A stretch of DNA of 64,000 nt from Gigaspora rosea (lineage: Eukaryota > Glomeromycota > Glomeromycetes > Diversisporales > Gigasporaceae), in the NCBI GenBank assembly GCA_003550325.1, contig QKWP01000127.1:241125-305124 (forward strand), given 5' to 3'. Both the position numbers and the translations under genes were made by a program. The notes below the pieces were generated by a model. It made no database searches, was not told where the DNA came from, and saw nothing but the letters and a program-made list of their open reading frames with translations. Positions 1 through 10,430 of the stretch are shown here, in pieces (positions within the stretch are counted from its first letter, which is position 1; each line of letters begins with the position of its first letter).

Positions 1-1079
1 TAAAATAGTTTAAGTATTTAGTAGAATTTTGCATTATATATATGTTTTTATTTTTGTTGAATTTTTGTATTTAACAGTAATAGTAAATCTTCAATAAATG
101 TCTGTATAGTAAATTATATGAAAAACTCAATCATAATTGGTCAGTTATAGGTTTTTTAACTACAATTATAAACTATTTTGATTGGTTAATTTTTCATCAT
201 GTGATTTATTCTGGCATGATCTAAGGGCATGCCTCAAGCCAAAGCATGCCTACAAAAGCATGCTGATTTTTTTGCTCATGCCCCCAACCCTAATGACAAC
301 ATTACACATGTGATGTATAAATTATCTCTATTATAAAATATAAATAAATTTTTATATAAATTTTAAGAAAAAGAAATAGTCAATATCTCAAAATCTTACT
401 AGAATAACCTGTTGTATTTTTAATTAAACATGCTCTTTTCACAATTTTATCCCTAATGCCAACTCTAATTCTAACATTAACTTTAATTATAACTTTTATT
501 TTATTCTAATATTTTACTTATTTTGCTATTTAACACATTTTTATATTTTAAATTGTTGTTATATAACTGTTAAATAAATATTAATTAAGTGGTAATCTGC
601 AGTTAAAGGGTCAAAATTTTATTGTAAAAATCAGCAGAGATTTACTAATTGCCTTATATAGAAGTAAAATGCTATACATTTCCAATCATAATAAAAAACT
701 CTATAGTAAACAATCAATAAATACTTATATTATATCATATACTAATGTGATTTGAATGATTTAACTATCATTAGAATCAGAAAAGTTGATTTTGCAAAGT
801 TTATTAGAAATTATAAAAGTTTTTCTTAGTAAAAAAATACTTTTATATGTAGAAAAGCCCCATTCGCACACTAATAGAAATTTACTATTAAATGCCTGCT
901 GTAATTATTATAAAATGATCATCATTTTTTACTCTTTATCTGCGATTTACTACTTAAAAATTATATTTATATATAAATTATGCTATGTAAGTCTACATTG
1001 AGTTTGTAGACTTATATATAATTTTTAAATACATAAGTCTACATAAAAACAACTTTGTGATAATTCTAGTGGATAAAAC
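1..1079. other. AT-rich non-coding DNA, no gene seen
   Basis: No convincing coding frame or complete element is visible. A small cluster of GCATGC-containing motifs lies at about 226-285, in direct and inverted orientation, and may be the decayed end of a TIR element. The short plus-strand reading frame at 786-1001 has low-complexity composition and no recognisable domain, so it is not called. Confidence 0.5.
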
Positions 1080-1089
1080 AATATAGTTT

Positions 1090-1610
1090 CCAACTCTATA
1101 ATCAATTTTTGGTTAATCACAATAGTTGTTATATAGTAAAGGCTAAATTCTACTATGTAAATTAATTATTAGAGTTCAAGTAAATATGTTTGTGAGAATA
1201 AGCTACACATATTCTAAAAATTTCATCTAAATAGGAATGCTTTTTATTATTTGACTTTTAATTTTTAAATTCAACAAATTTAATTTAATAATAAAATTAT
1301 AATTTCTCTTTGTTGAACATAAAAATTAAAATCCAATTAATAAAAAGTTTTTAATTTTGTTGTAAATTTCAGAATATGGAGGAGTCAGTAGAAAAGGGTC
1401 AAATTTAAAATTTATTAAATAAATTTGTTCCTTTTTTACTAACTCCCTCTATATATTTATTTTGACCTTCTGAATAAGTTTATCTAAGCGACCTTAATTG
1501 ATTTTTTTAGTAAAGTTTGTACTTTACTATATAGTAACTTATATTAATCATGAGTAGCTTATTTTAGAATCAAAGATGTGTTTGAGTTTTTTGACTAAAA
1601 GAGGGATAGC
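1090..1610. repeat. Dispersed foldback repeat R1, copy a
   Basis: This sequence recurs at about 38380-39020 and, split by an insertion, at 40425-42190. Its two halves are roughly inverted, each carrying a TATATAGTAAAG motif next to a stretch ending near GATCAAAATACA or its complement. That points to a TIR or foldback element. The middle is interrupted by a MITE at about 1372-1457. No coding potential was seen. Confidence 0.55.
1372..1457. mobile_element. Short MITE (AGTAGAAAAGGG family)
   Basis: Inverted ends carry GTCAGTAGAAAAGGG on the left and its imperfect complement on the right (about CCTTTTTTACTAACTCCC). The same ends bound a larger foldback at 34515-34785. It sits inside repeat R1: the R1 sequence resumes on its right with TTGACCTTCTGAATAAG, as in the 38.9 kb copy. 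Confidence 0.6.
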
Positions 1611-1889
1611 ATATTTTTAATGATAGCTTATTTTTAGCATATACAGTACTTTAATTAATCATAGTGCTTGTATATAATCTTGAACACTTTAATCTTAATC
1701 TTTTATATATATTTCCATGATATTAAAATTCCAAACAGGTACTAGTAGTACAAGTTTTCTGGTAGTAATTTCTCTAGAATAAGGTAAAATGATCTTAGTG
1801 ATATATTACTATTAAGCAATTAGCATATATATACATATATATGACAAATTATGTAAAACCTATAGCCAATAAAAATTTTTTTAGACAAA

Positions 1890-1990
1890 TTACATGAAAA
1901 CTGAACTGAACTGGAACTGGGCCTAATTCCAATAGAACAGTCCAGTTCAGTCCAGTTTTTAAAACTAGACTTAGGACTGTACCCAATACC
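1890..1990. repeat. Short inverted AACTGGAC-type motif cluster
   Basis: CTGAACTGAACTGGAACTGG and CCAGTTCAGTCCAGTTTTT face each other across about 20 bases. This is probably a decayed short foldback element. No target-site duplication was identified. Confidence 0.35.
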
Positions 1991-2429
1991 AACTATATAA
2001 TATTATATTAGATATAAATCTAGATTGATCTTATAATCTAGTAATTGAATTAATAGTTTTGGGCTTTTAGATCCTCTTATCATGAGGATTATTTTGGTAG
2101 TTAAATCAATTAAAATAGTTTGGTAGACCAAAAATTAAACAATATTAATATTTTTTATTAATTAATATATAAATTTTTTGTGCAATTTGATTGGCTAATA
2201 AGGTTCAGGTATGGGTGGAGTAGCCTCTTAAGAGATAGAAATCATCTAATTTCTAATAGCTCCTTTATGGTATACTGAGAAAATAACAAGCGTTACTGGA
2301 AACTTGTTTTTTTTTTAGTCACAATATCATGCAAAATAAAAAAACAAAGCCATTATTTTCTAACTAGAAATTTACATATATACATATATATATACGTATA
2401 TATTTTTTCCCTATGCTAACCAATATTGG

Positions 2430-3490
2430 ACCTAAAAAAATTAAAATATATAATTAAATATATATTAAAATAAATCAAAAAGAATAAATTATTATAAAAA
2501 AATAAATAAATAAAAAAAATAAACCGAAGTACATATTTAAATAAATCAAGAAGAAATAAATTATTATAAAAAAATAAATAAGTTAAATAAAAAAAATAAT
2601 TAAAATAATAATTAAAAAAAAATATATTAAATTATACTAAAATTTGAATTATAATAAATTAAAAAAACTGTTTATAATAATAATTAAAAAATTTGAATTA
2701 TAATAAACTAAAAAAAAAAGATCTATTTAAAAAAATAAATAAAGTAAAAAAAATTAAAAAAATCAAAAAAAATTAATAAATAAATAAAAATAAAAATAAC
2801 TAAAAAAAAGTTTAAATAAAAAAAAGTAAAAAAAATAAAAAAAATTAAAAAAAAAATAAAAAAATAAATAAAAATAAATAAAAAAAAGCACAAAAAATTT
2901 AAAATAAAAAGGATAAAAAAAATACTAGTAAAAAAAATAAATAAAAAAATGTAAAAAAAATTAAAAAAAAATAAATAAAATTAAAAAAAAATTAAAAAAC
3001 AAAATAAAAAAAAAACAAAAAAAATAAATAAAAAAAGTATAAAAAAATGAAATTAACTAATGTTCACCACAGATAATTATCACCTGTAATAAATTAATAA
3101 ATAAAAACAAATAATTTTTATTAAGTAAAAGTTAAATTTTTTTAAAATTAGAGTAATGATAAGAACTGGGATAGGACAGGGGGGCATAGTTTATACCAAA
3201 ATTTTACAAGGAATTTTTTTTTTGCATAAAAAAAAGTAGTTTTAAAGACAAGTTTTTAGGCTAGAAGCAATTTTAGCAATTTTTTAAAAATTTCTTTGTT
3301 TTTGTTATACAAAGATTAATTTACATGTTACACCTGATCCTGAATTTTAATTGGCAAATTGACTATAGGTGATAATCACCTGTGGTGTAAATTAGAAATA
3401 TTCTAAAAAAAATTAAAATAAAAAGAATAAAAAACATACTAGTAAAAAAAATAAATAAATAAAGTGAATTAAGAAAATAATATTTACATA
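2430..3490 (+). repeat. A-rich composite repeat, copy 1
   Basis: A ~600-base tract made almost only of A with scattered T leads into a non-repetitive core at about 3060-3395, followed by more A-rich DNA. The core is bounded by inverted ends containing CACCACAG and the palindrome AGGTGATTATCACCT. An inverted copy with the same order of parts lies at 36600-37625, so tract and core appear to be one mobile unit. No reading frame. Confidence 0.7.
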
Positions 3491-3549
3491 TATATGTACA
3501 TATATATATACATACTAGAGATCTATAAGTGCCTAATGGCACTTGTAGC

Positions 3550-3785
3550 CAGTAAAGTACATTGGACGTTTTGTGGACATATTGGACATTTTTTCAAATT
3601 AGAATTACTTAAATTTTTTATTAAGATTATCTATTTTAATTTTTTATAAAAATATATATATAATTATATATTTATTAAATTAATTTATTAATTATTTAAG
3701 CCTTGGACATAGACTTGGACAGTTTTGAACAATCATGGACATTGGACAAAAAACATAGTATTGGACATGTCCAATGACAACACTG
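3550..3785. mobile_element. hAT-type MITE with 8-bp target duplication
   Basis: The element is flanked by the 8-base direct repeat CTTGTAGC at 3542-3549 and 3786-3793. Its right end, read inward, is CAGTGTTGTCATTGGAC; the left end is the imperfect CAGTAAAGTACATTGGAC. TTGGACA motifs are repeated beneath both ends, as subterminal repeats often are. An 8-bp duplication and CAGTG-like ends are typical of hAT elements. It is non-coding, so non-autonomous. Confidence 0.75.
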
Positions 3786-4459
3786 CTTGTAGCAATGTAT
3801 GTATATACACATGTACTTATTTCTAAATTAATAGTGTACATATGAGAATTTTTTTAAATTTTTTTAAATACCTAATAATATGCTACCCTATCAATTGAGC
3901 ATAAATTTTTTAAAACCTGTATATTCCAAAAATAAACTACTTTCAGTTTTTTTTACTTAAAATCACTCAAAAATAGGTTGTTTATTTTCAGAATTTATAA
4001 TATATAAGATAATTTAACTATCGCTAGTTTAGCTTATATAGGTATGCTAGATATAAGATATACTTTTATTTTGATATTTCTCTGAGAGCTTAAACCTTAA
4101 AGCTCTTTTTTTAGCCAACTTTAAAGTTCTATTTGATATAAATATTTTATATGCTTGTATATACCAATGACTATATAGCAAACTAGTTATTCTATTAGAT
4201 AATATACAATTATTAGTATTTATAGAACAAAGAGCCTTTTTTTTATTCAACCAAAGATAATATATAGTTTTTTAATCATATATCTATATTTGTGCATAGA
4301 ATACTTTTTTTCTGAAAAAGACAATCATGATATACCTGGGTTATAGATAAATTGTTCTCTGAATAAGTATTCTTAGCTATTTCATTTATACCTTTTTTAC
4401 TAACTCTTTTATCATCTGCAAATTTTATATATAGATATATATCGATTACTAACTAGTAA

Positions 4460-4585
4460 GATATATATCGATACCCATCACCCATGCCGATTACTATCGA
4501 TAGTGATAGTAATCGATATATTGATATATCGATTACTATCACTATCGATAGTAATCAGCAAGGGTGATGGGTATCGATATATATC
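4460..4585. repeat. Near-perfect 126-bp palindrome in CGAT-rich DNA
   Basis: Arms of about 60 bases, each containing ATCGATACCCATCACCC followed by ATTACTATCGATAGTGATAG, are nearly exact reverse complements and meet at ATATTGATAT. Partial copies of the arm continue to about 4660, including another ATCGATAGTGATAGTAATC unit. It looks like a foldback element grown by local duplication. Confidence 0.75.
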
Positions 4586-4979
4586 AATATATCAATTATA
4601 ATCGATAGTGATAGTAATCAATATATATCGATATATATCGATATTAAATGATATATATCTGATATAATATCAATTAATAATTATTATATTCACATAATCA
4701 TGCTTTTTGAATATTTTACAGATTTTTGCAAGTTTTCGCAATTTAATTATAAATTTTTATTTATTTTTGTTATTATATAATATTTTAATTTATTAAATAT
4801 ACAATATTCACAAGTTTTCGCTATTTAATATAAAATTTTTTTTATTATATATTATATTTTAAATATTACATATATTATATATTATTATAAAAAAAATAAA
4901 AAAAAAATAAATCCAAAAAAAACGAAACCAAAAAAAATTAAAAAAATAAAAACAAAAAAATAAACTATTATATTCTTTA

Positions 4980-5670
4980 TATTCACTTATATTTGCTTAT
5001 ATTCATTTATATTTGCTTATATTCGCTGCTTCTTGCAAAGTGCCAGAAAGTTAGGTTGTTTTCTTGCAAAGTTCTGAAAGAAGTAAGGAATAAATAAAAT
5101 AAAATAAAATAAATAAGTAAAAAAAACAAACACGAAAAAATAACAAAAAAAACAAAAACGAAAAAAAATAAACTATTATATTTCGCCCATATTCACTTAT
5201 ATTCGATTATATTCGTTCATATTCGTGACTTTTTGCAAAGTGCTAGAGATGTTAGAATTGGTATTCTTGTAAAGTGCCGGAAAGTCAAGTCGTGTTCTTG
5301 CAAAGTTTTGAAAGAAGTAAAGGATAAATAAAATAAAGTTAAAAAAATAAGTAAAAAAAAATAAAAACAACAAAAAACAAAAATGTAAGCAAACTAAATA
5401 AAAAAATAAACAAAGCACCAAATCTCCATTTCGAGTTTGTGTTTTTGCAATTTAGAAATTATCGAAGGTTTTCGCAAAGTGCCAGAATAAAATAAATTAA
5501 TAAAAATAAAAACAAAAACAAAAAAAATGAAACAAAAAAATAAATAAAACAAAACCTTGCGAAAACTTGCGAATACTTGCGAAAATTTGCATTCTTGAAC
5601 GTTCGAAATTGCTAAAGAAAGGTGTTGTGTGTTCTTGCAAAGTGTCGAAAGGCTGAGTTGGCTTGTGCAA
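4980..5670. repeat. Degenerate CTTGCAAAGTGCC repeat field beside the gap
   Basis: Variants of TTCTTGCAAAGTGCCAGAAAG occur at least seven times (near 5029, 5060, 5227, 5262, 5297, 5468 and 5632), spaced by A-rich runs and by TTATATTCGC-type stretches at 4980-5020 and 5175-5225. The field runs directly into the run of Ns and is probably why the assembly broke here. No coding function is supported. Confidence 0.65.
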
Positions 5671-6195
5671 NNNNNNNNNNNNNNNNNNNNNNNNNNNNNN
5701 NNNNNNNNNNNNNNNNNNNNNNNNNNNNNNNNNNNNNNNNNNNNNNNNNNNNNNNNNNNNNNNNNNNNNNNNNNNNNNNNNNNNNNNNNNNNNNNNNNNN
5801 NNNNNNNNNNNNNNNNNNNNNNNNNNNNNNNNNNNNNNNNNNNNNNNNNNNNNNNNNNNNNNNNNNNNNNNNNNNNNNNNNNNNNNNNNNNNNNNNNNNN
5901 NNNNNNNNNNNNNNNNNNNNNNNNNNNNNNNNNNNNNNNNNNNNNNNNNNNNNNNNNNNNNNNNNNNNNNNNNNNNNNNNNNNNNNNNNNNNNNNNNNNN
6001 NNNNNNNNNNNNNNNNNNNNNNNNNNNNNNNNNNNNNNNNNNNNNNNNNNNNNNNNNNNNNNNNNNNNNNNNNNNNNNNNNNNNNNNNNNNNNNNNNNNN
6101 NNNNNNNNNNNNNNNNNNNNNNNNNNNNNNNNNNNNNNNNNNNNNNNNNNNNNNNNNNNNNNNNNNNNNNNNNNNNNNNNNNNNNNNNNNNNNNN
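5671..6195. other. Assembly gap (525 Ns)
   Basis: The run of N bases is flanked on the left by the CTTGCAAAGTGCC repeat field and on the right by a T run and a short tandem duplication. Reading frames that cross it are artefacts. Confidence 0.99.
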
Positions 6196-6235
6196 TTTTT
6201 TTTTTACACGGTGATCTGGGATGAAATTTTTGTAA

Positions 6236-6345
6236 CGTGATCAAAACACTGTGTAATCGTTAAAAATCTGTTAATTGTTATATATTGTTATGGTCAAAAC
6301 ACTGTATAATCATTAAAGATCTGTTAATCATTATATATTGTTTCA
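6236..6345. repeat. Two-copy ~55-bp tandem duplication
   Basis: The sequence beginning TCAAAACACTGTGTAATCGT and ending near TTATATATTGTT occurs twice head to tail, with a few differences between copies. Confidence 0.7.
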
Positions 6346-6349
6346 AGTA

Positions 6350-6590
6350 ATTACGATTATAATCGATTTATAGATATATAACAATTTAATGTAAAAAAAA
6401 TAATATATATCGATTATCAATTTTTGTCCAATTTAATCGATATATAACAATATTATGATATATATCGATTATAGATATATATCGATTTTATCCAATTAAT
6501 CGATATATAACGATATTTTAATTGATATATAACGATATTATATAATCGATATAAAACGATTAAGTGCTATATATCGATCAATATCTATGT
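6350..6590. repeat. TATATCGAT / ATATAACGAT low-complexity tract
   Basis: Irregular repeats of ATATCGATTAT and GATATATAACGATAT, related in style to the CGAT-rich palindrome at 4460-4585 on the other side of the gap. No gene. Confidence 0.6.
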
Positions 6591-7227
6591 ATAAAATTTT
6601 CTGATGATGTTTAGACTTTGTGGTCTTGTCTGCTAATACATAGTAGTATGATTTGTCTTGCTTATAATTTATAGCTATAAACTTAACATTTGATACCTAC
6701 AAATATTCTCTAAAGTTTTGGTATAAACTAAATTGTTTATAAGCTTAAAGAAGCCTTTTTTAAAAGCATACTTAGCACCTTGATGCTTTTTTGTATTGAA
6801 GGCTATATAAAGACCAAGCCAGTTAGTTTGATCAAAAGATAGGATTTTTGTTACCTCATTTATGACTATACCTAATTTTATATAGTATTAAAGCTCTTGG
6901 TAATAAATAACATAATCTTTTTGTGATCCAAAATGGGCTACTAATTTTTTAGTTGCTGAAAACTATTCACTATCCAAGTTATTTACAAGCTCTGTGATAT
7001 AAAGACACAACATATCTTTATTTACAGCTATATTCTCTATAGCCAGATGTAAATCACTCAAATAGTTATAAGTTTTTAAAGGAAAGTGTGCCTTAATATT
7101 TAGAAAATATCCTCTTTTAGTATCTGCTTCATTATTAAGAATATTTTCAAGATACTTATTTTGCTTATTTGGATTATCTTCAAGATATTTACAACTTGCC
7201 TCCTATTTAAAATTTTCAATAGGACCT

Positions 7228-7560
7228 GCAGATCAATAGTGAAGTAGTTGCACTTCCAGATTCCCAATCACAAGGTTGCTAGTTCAAGTCAGGCTATCTG
7301 CACTTGAGTTTATAAAGAGAAAAACTGTGCTAGGACCCTAATTGGAACACAGCCACAAATATGTACATCACTCAGAATATTTCTAGTGAAATTTTGGTCA
7401 AAAAAAAGAACTTGGTCAGTTCTGGTTAAATCTTCTAGTGGTAGATAGGTGATCTAGTAATCCAGTTGAAAAAAATAGACAGTTCTAGTTAAATCCTTTG
7501 GTTGTTATAGGTCAGCCAGTTAAATCCAGTTGAGAACAATAAGAATTTAGAATAGCCTTA
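7228..7560 (+). mobile_element. tRNA-derived SINE
   Basis: The head fits a tRNA gene: an A box TAGTGAAGTAG at 7237-7247 matching TRGYNNANNNG, and a B box GTTCAAGTC at 7282-7290 matching GWTCRANNC, about 35 bases apart. GCAGAT at 7228 pairs with ATCTGC near 7296, like an acceptor stem. The body continues through AACACAGCCACAAATATGTA and ends without a clear tail; the 3' limit is approximate. It lies in the Polinton fossil, so it is younger than that insertion. Confidence 0.65.
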
Positions 7561-7567
7561 ACTATAA

Positions 7568-7728
7568 GGGTGGTAACAGATATTACGTAATATTTTAGGG
7601 TGGAGGGGGGTCTCTGAAATCTTACGTTAAATATAGAAGTTCATAATAGCCAATTAAATTTCTCTTATATAGGGGGGAGGAGAGTAGGGGTATAGTAAAA
7701 TTATATTATGTAATATATGTCACCACCC
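7568..7728. mobile_element. MITE with TAA duplication (PIF/Harbinger-like)
   Basis: TAA occurs at 7565-7567 and 7729-7731. Inverted ends begin GGGTGGTAACAGATATTACG on the left and, read inward from the right, GGGTGGTGACATATATTACA. Interior G-rich runs lie near each end. A 3-bp TAA/TTA duplication is characteristic of PIF/Harbinger. Non-coding, 161 bp. Confidence 0.75.
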
Positions 7729-8097
7729 TAATAGTAATAGTGCATGTAAATCTTAAAATGTAGGGAACCTTCAATTTAGAAAGGCCCCATTGAATATAAA
7801 ATCTAAAAAAGATATAAAAAGCCCTGGGTACTCATAACCAATTCATAAATGAAATAAAAAGTATACCAAACATGCTCTGATGGCAATAAGCCAAAAGGTT
7901 AAAAAAAATTTTTAATAAACAAATACTAGCTTATAGTCTAGCTATAAAAATTGTTTGTATCAATATATAAGATCCATAATAGGCTTAGATGGGTTAAATG
8001 CCTTATTGCAAAGCAATAACTCTTTGGGTCAAGCTATCTTAGAATTGATGGCTATGAAATATTTTTGATTTGCTATTGATATACCTCTATACTATAC

Positions 8098-8285
8098 ATA
8101 AGGACGAAGTTATTTCAGGTTCTAAAACCCAAAATTAAAATTTGAAGATGAAATTGTTTTTGATCTACTTTACTTGAAAGATGAAATTATTTGATACTTT
8201 TTTTGAATAGATGAAATTATAAGGAACCTATCTATATAAATTTTATTTGCTCTTCTTTATAAAAACTTTTAATTTTCTTTAATGA
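8098..8285 (+). repeat. Dispersed repeat D, copy 1
   Basis: An inverted copy lies at 12480-12685. The unit contains several spaced variants of GATGAAATTATTT and the stretch TATCTATATAAATTTTATTT. It interrupts the Polinton fossil. It shows no coding potential and its family is unknown. Confidence 0.65.
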
Positions 8286-8905
8286 AGACGAAATAAAAAA
8301 TCAATTTCAGTAGTATCACTACTCCATACTTGGCCTTTTAATAAAATCATGCATAGCTATTTCTGTAAATAATTCAATCTTAACCCTAGTCATTTTAAGC
8401 ATAGCATCCCAAGCTAATACAAGTGCTAAAATATAATGACTAGGATCAAGTCCATAATATTGCATACATGTTTTTCAAAATTGGGTCCAAATATCTGCAA
8501 GGCTAAGCACATCATTTTTAAGATAGAGATTATAGTACTCACCTAGATTTTGGCAATTAAATTCTTTCTATACTTTTTGGGCATACTTATAATTTTTTTT
8601 GGCTAATTTTACAATGAAGATATATACCATATTTACATGAAATAACATGCACCTGTATGTTATTTTGAGGGATGTATGTTATTTTGAGTACACGCATGGG
8701 CGTTATTTTGGGGTAAAGGTCTAATTTCTAAAAAATTGTGTGTTATATATGTGTGATACATAAAAAACCTGTATTTCTTAATTATATATATAGTCTTTCT
8801 GATCTAAGTTAGATTTTTTGACTAAAAAAATTCTTATTTCTGCTTGTTATTTGAATTCGTCATTTTAGCAGATTATTAATTTAACATTTGGAGTGTGCAT
8901 TATAT

Positions 8906-9466
8906 TGTTACAAGCAGTATAGCCTTCTTAATATACTACTAGCAACATAGCACATAGCAACAGGGATCTTGTAGGGTCAGAGAAAATATGAAGCGGTGTA
9001 GAAGTGAAATATTTCCTCACTATGGCAGTTCGATATATTTTACTCAAAGAACAGGAGTATATTTAGTTGGACAAAGATATATTTTATTAAAGTACGTTAC
9101 AAGACTTTGTTACAAGACTATCTAAAGGTTTCTGTGCCTAAAGAATTCCTATAACTAAAGAATTGCAGGGAACAAATCCTAAAGCTAAAGAGAGATAAAA
9201 GCTAGAGTTTATATATCTTTTGGAAAGCAATAAAACAATAAAGCAATAAAACAATAAAACAATAAAGCAAAGTAATAAAACTATAAAACTATAAAACAAT
9301 AAAAACTATAAAACAATAAAACAATAAAACAATAAAACTATAGTTCAATAAAGTAATAAAGTAATAAAACAATAAAACAATAAAGTAATAATATATTAAA
9401 ACAATAAAGTAATAGAAACACTTAGAATTTTCTAGTAATTAAAATATAGAAATCTGTTCTATAACA
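8906..9466 (-). mobile_element. Solo LTR related to the Ty3-type LTR at 58165-58883
   Basis: The sequence runs from TGTTACAAGCAGTATAGCC to TCTGTTCTATAACA, matching both ends of the LTR at 58165-58883 (TGTTACAGTAGGGAGGCC ... ATAACA) and its interior GGTTTCTGTTCCTAA block. ATAT/ATATT at both borders is a likely 4-5 bp target duplication. It is a solo LTR left by recombination, about 560 bp, and is younger than the TIR element that contains it. Confidence 0.7.
9228..9425. repeat. AATAAAACAATAAAGC minisatellite inside the solo LTR
   Basis: Imperfect 8-10 base units of the form CAATAAAA/CAATAAAG are repeated about twenty times. The array sits just inside the LTR start, where the related LTR at 58 kb carries an array of an unrelated unit. 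Confidence 0.75.
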
Positions 9467-10430
9467 ATATTGGGATGCACATGGGCATTATTTCGAAACA
9501 AAATGCTATTTTAAGAAAATGCAATTTTTGAAATAATGCCCATATGTGTTATTTCGTGTAAATATAGTACTAAATTCATAAATTGATAGAAGCTCAGTCT
9601 CTAAGAATCTATTTTGTGAATTAATATATTTATAGGGATAAACTCCTTTATGATATACTAAAGAAATTTGTTCTAGGGAATAGTTTTCAAAATACTGTCT
9701 TGTTATAGGATAGTTGTTACCAAATTTTTTTATGAGATTTGCCAAGCTATTATTCATAAATTGCATACTATCTATATATTTAAGCTAACCTACCTTTATA
9801 GACTTGTATCTCTTAAATGTTTTAGCTATAACTTTTATTTGATATGCATTAATAGATTTTTTAACAGATTCACAAACCAAGTAGGAATCATATTCACAAA
9901 AGTTATGAAAGATAAATGGAATTGGCATCTTTCATGGTTCAATCTGAAGTTTGAGGTTGCAGGTATTGTAAGCAGATCCTTGAAGCTTATCTGTTATATA
10001 ACAACAATTTCAAACTTTATTATTATCTATAAAATTTTTCTTTACAAACCCAATAGCTATTTGCTTCAGCAAATTTTTTCTTATTATCCTTAGTCTTAAT
10101 TCAGTTTGCTTTAATATTTAAGACCTTATTAATTTCAATTAACTCTATATTAATTCTTCAGACAAATTTCTGTAAAGCATTTTCTCCTCTGTATAGGAAT
10201 AGTCTCTATATATCTTCAGTATTGATCTAGTAAACTAAGTAGCAGAAGCTATTGACTTTTGTTCAGCAAGTTTATGTATTTGCTCTTTATATTTTTTATT
10301 GCATTTCTTATTATTAGCCTCAAAGTCAGCTATAATAATACATGAAGCATTAATTATTTGACTATAGTTCTTAAACTTCTCAAAGCTATTGAAACTCTTG
10401 GTAGGTAAATCTACTCTTTGAGTAACCTCC

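Larger units (their letters stand above)
8627..9567. mobile_element. TIR element (TA target) carrying an inserted solo LTR
   Basis: TA flanks the element at 8625-8626 and 9568-9569. Read inward, the ends are CCATATTTACATGAAATAAC and CTATATTTACACGAAATAAC, followed on both sides by GTTATTTTGA/GGGCATTATTTCGA motifs. A TA duplication suggests Tc1/mariner. The element is about 380 bp when the solo LTR at 8906-9466 is subtracted, and it has no transposase. Confidence 0.7.
6620..10430 (-). pseudogene. Polinton/Maverick-type DNA polymerase B fossil
   Basis: Conceptual minus-strand translation shows separated pieces of a type-B DNA polymerase in the order expected for Polinton-type (protein-primed) polymerases. 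From the N-terminal side these are an FHN...YDS-like exonuclease-region block near 9900, a KGVYPYKYI block near 9640, a LADIW-type block with YYGLDPSHY near 8440, and an FFKLINNLVYTKTLEN block near 6750. The last resembles the FFKLMNNSVFGKTMEN signature of the family. The gene is an old, heavily broken fossil with well over ten breaks, and it has later insertions (a SINE, MITEs, and a TIR element containing a solo LTR). A linear-plasmid polymerase is the main alternative source. Confidence 0.75.

Noticed and set aside
5612-6244. Long frames on both strands across the gap
   Set aside because: They consist mainly of unknown bases and exist only because N runs contain no stops.
9761-10093. 110-codon plus-strand frame
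   Set aside because: It is antisense to the polymerase fossil, whose FHN...YDS-like block reads on the minus strand here.
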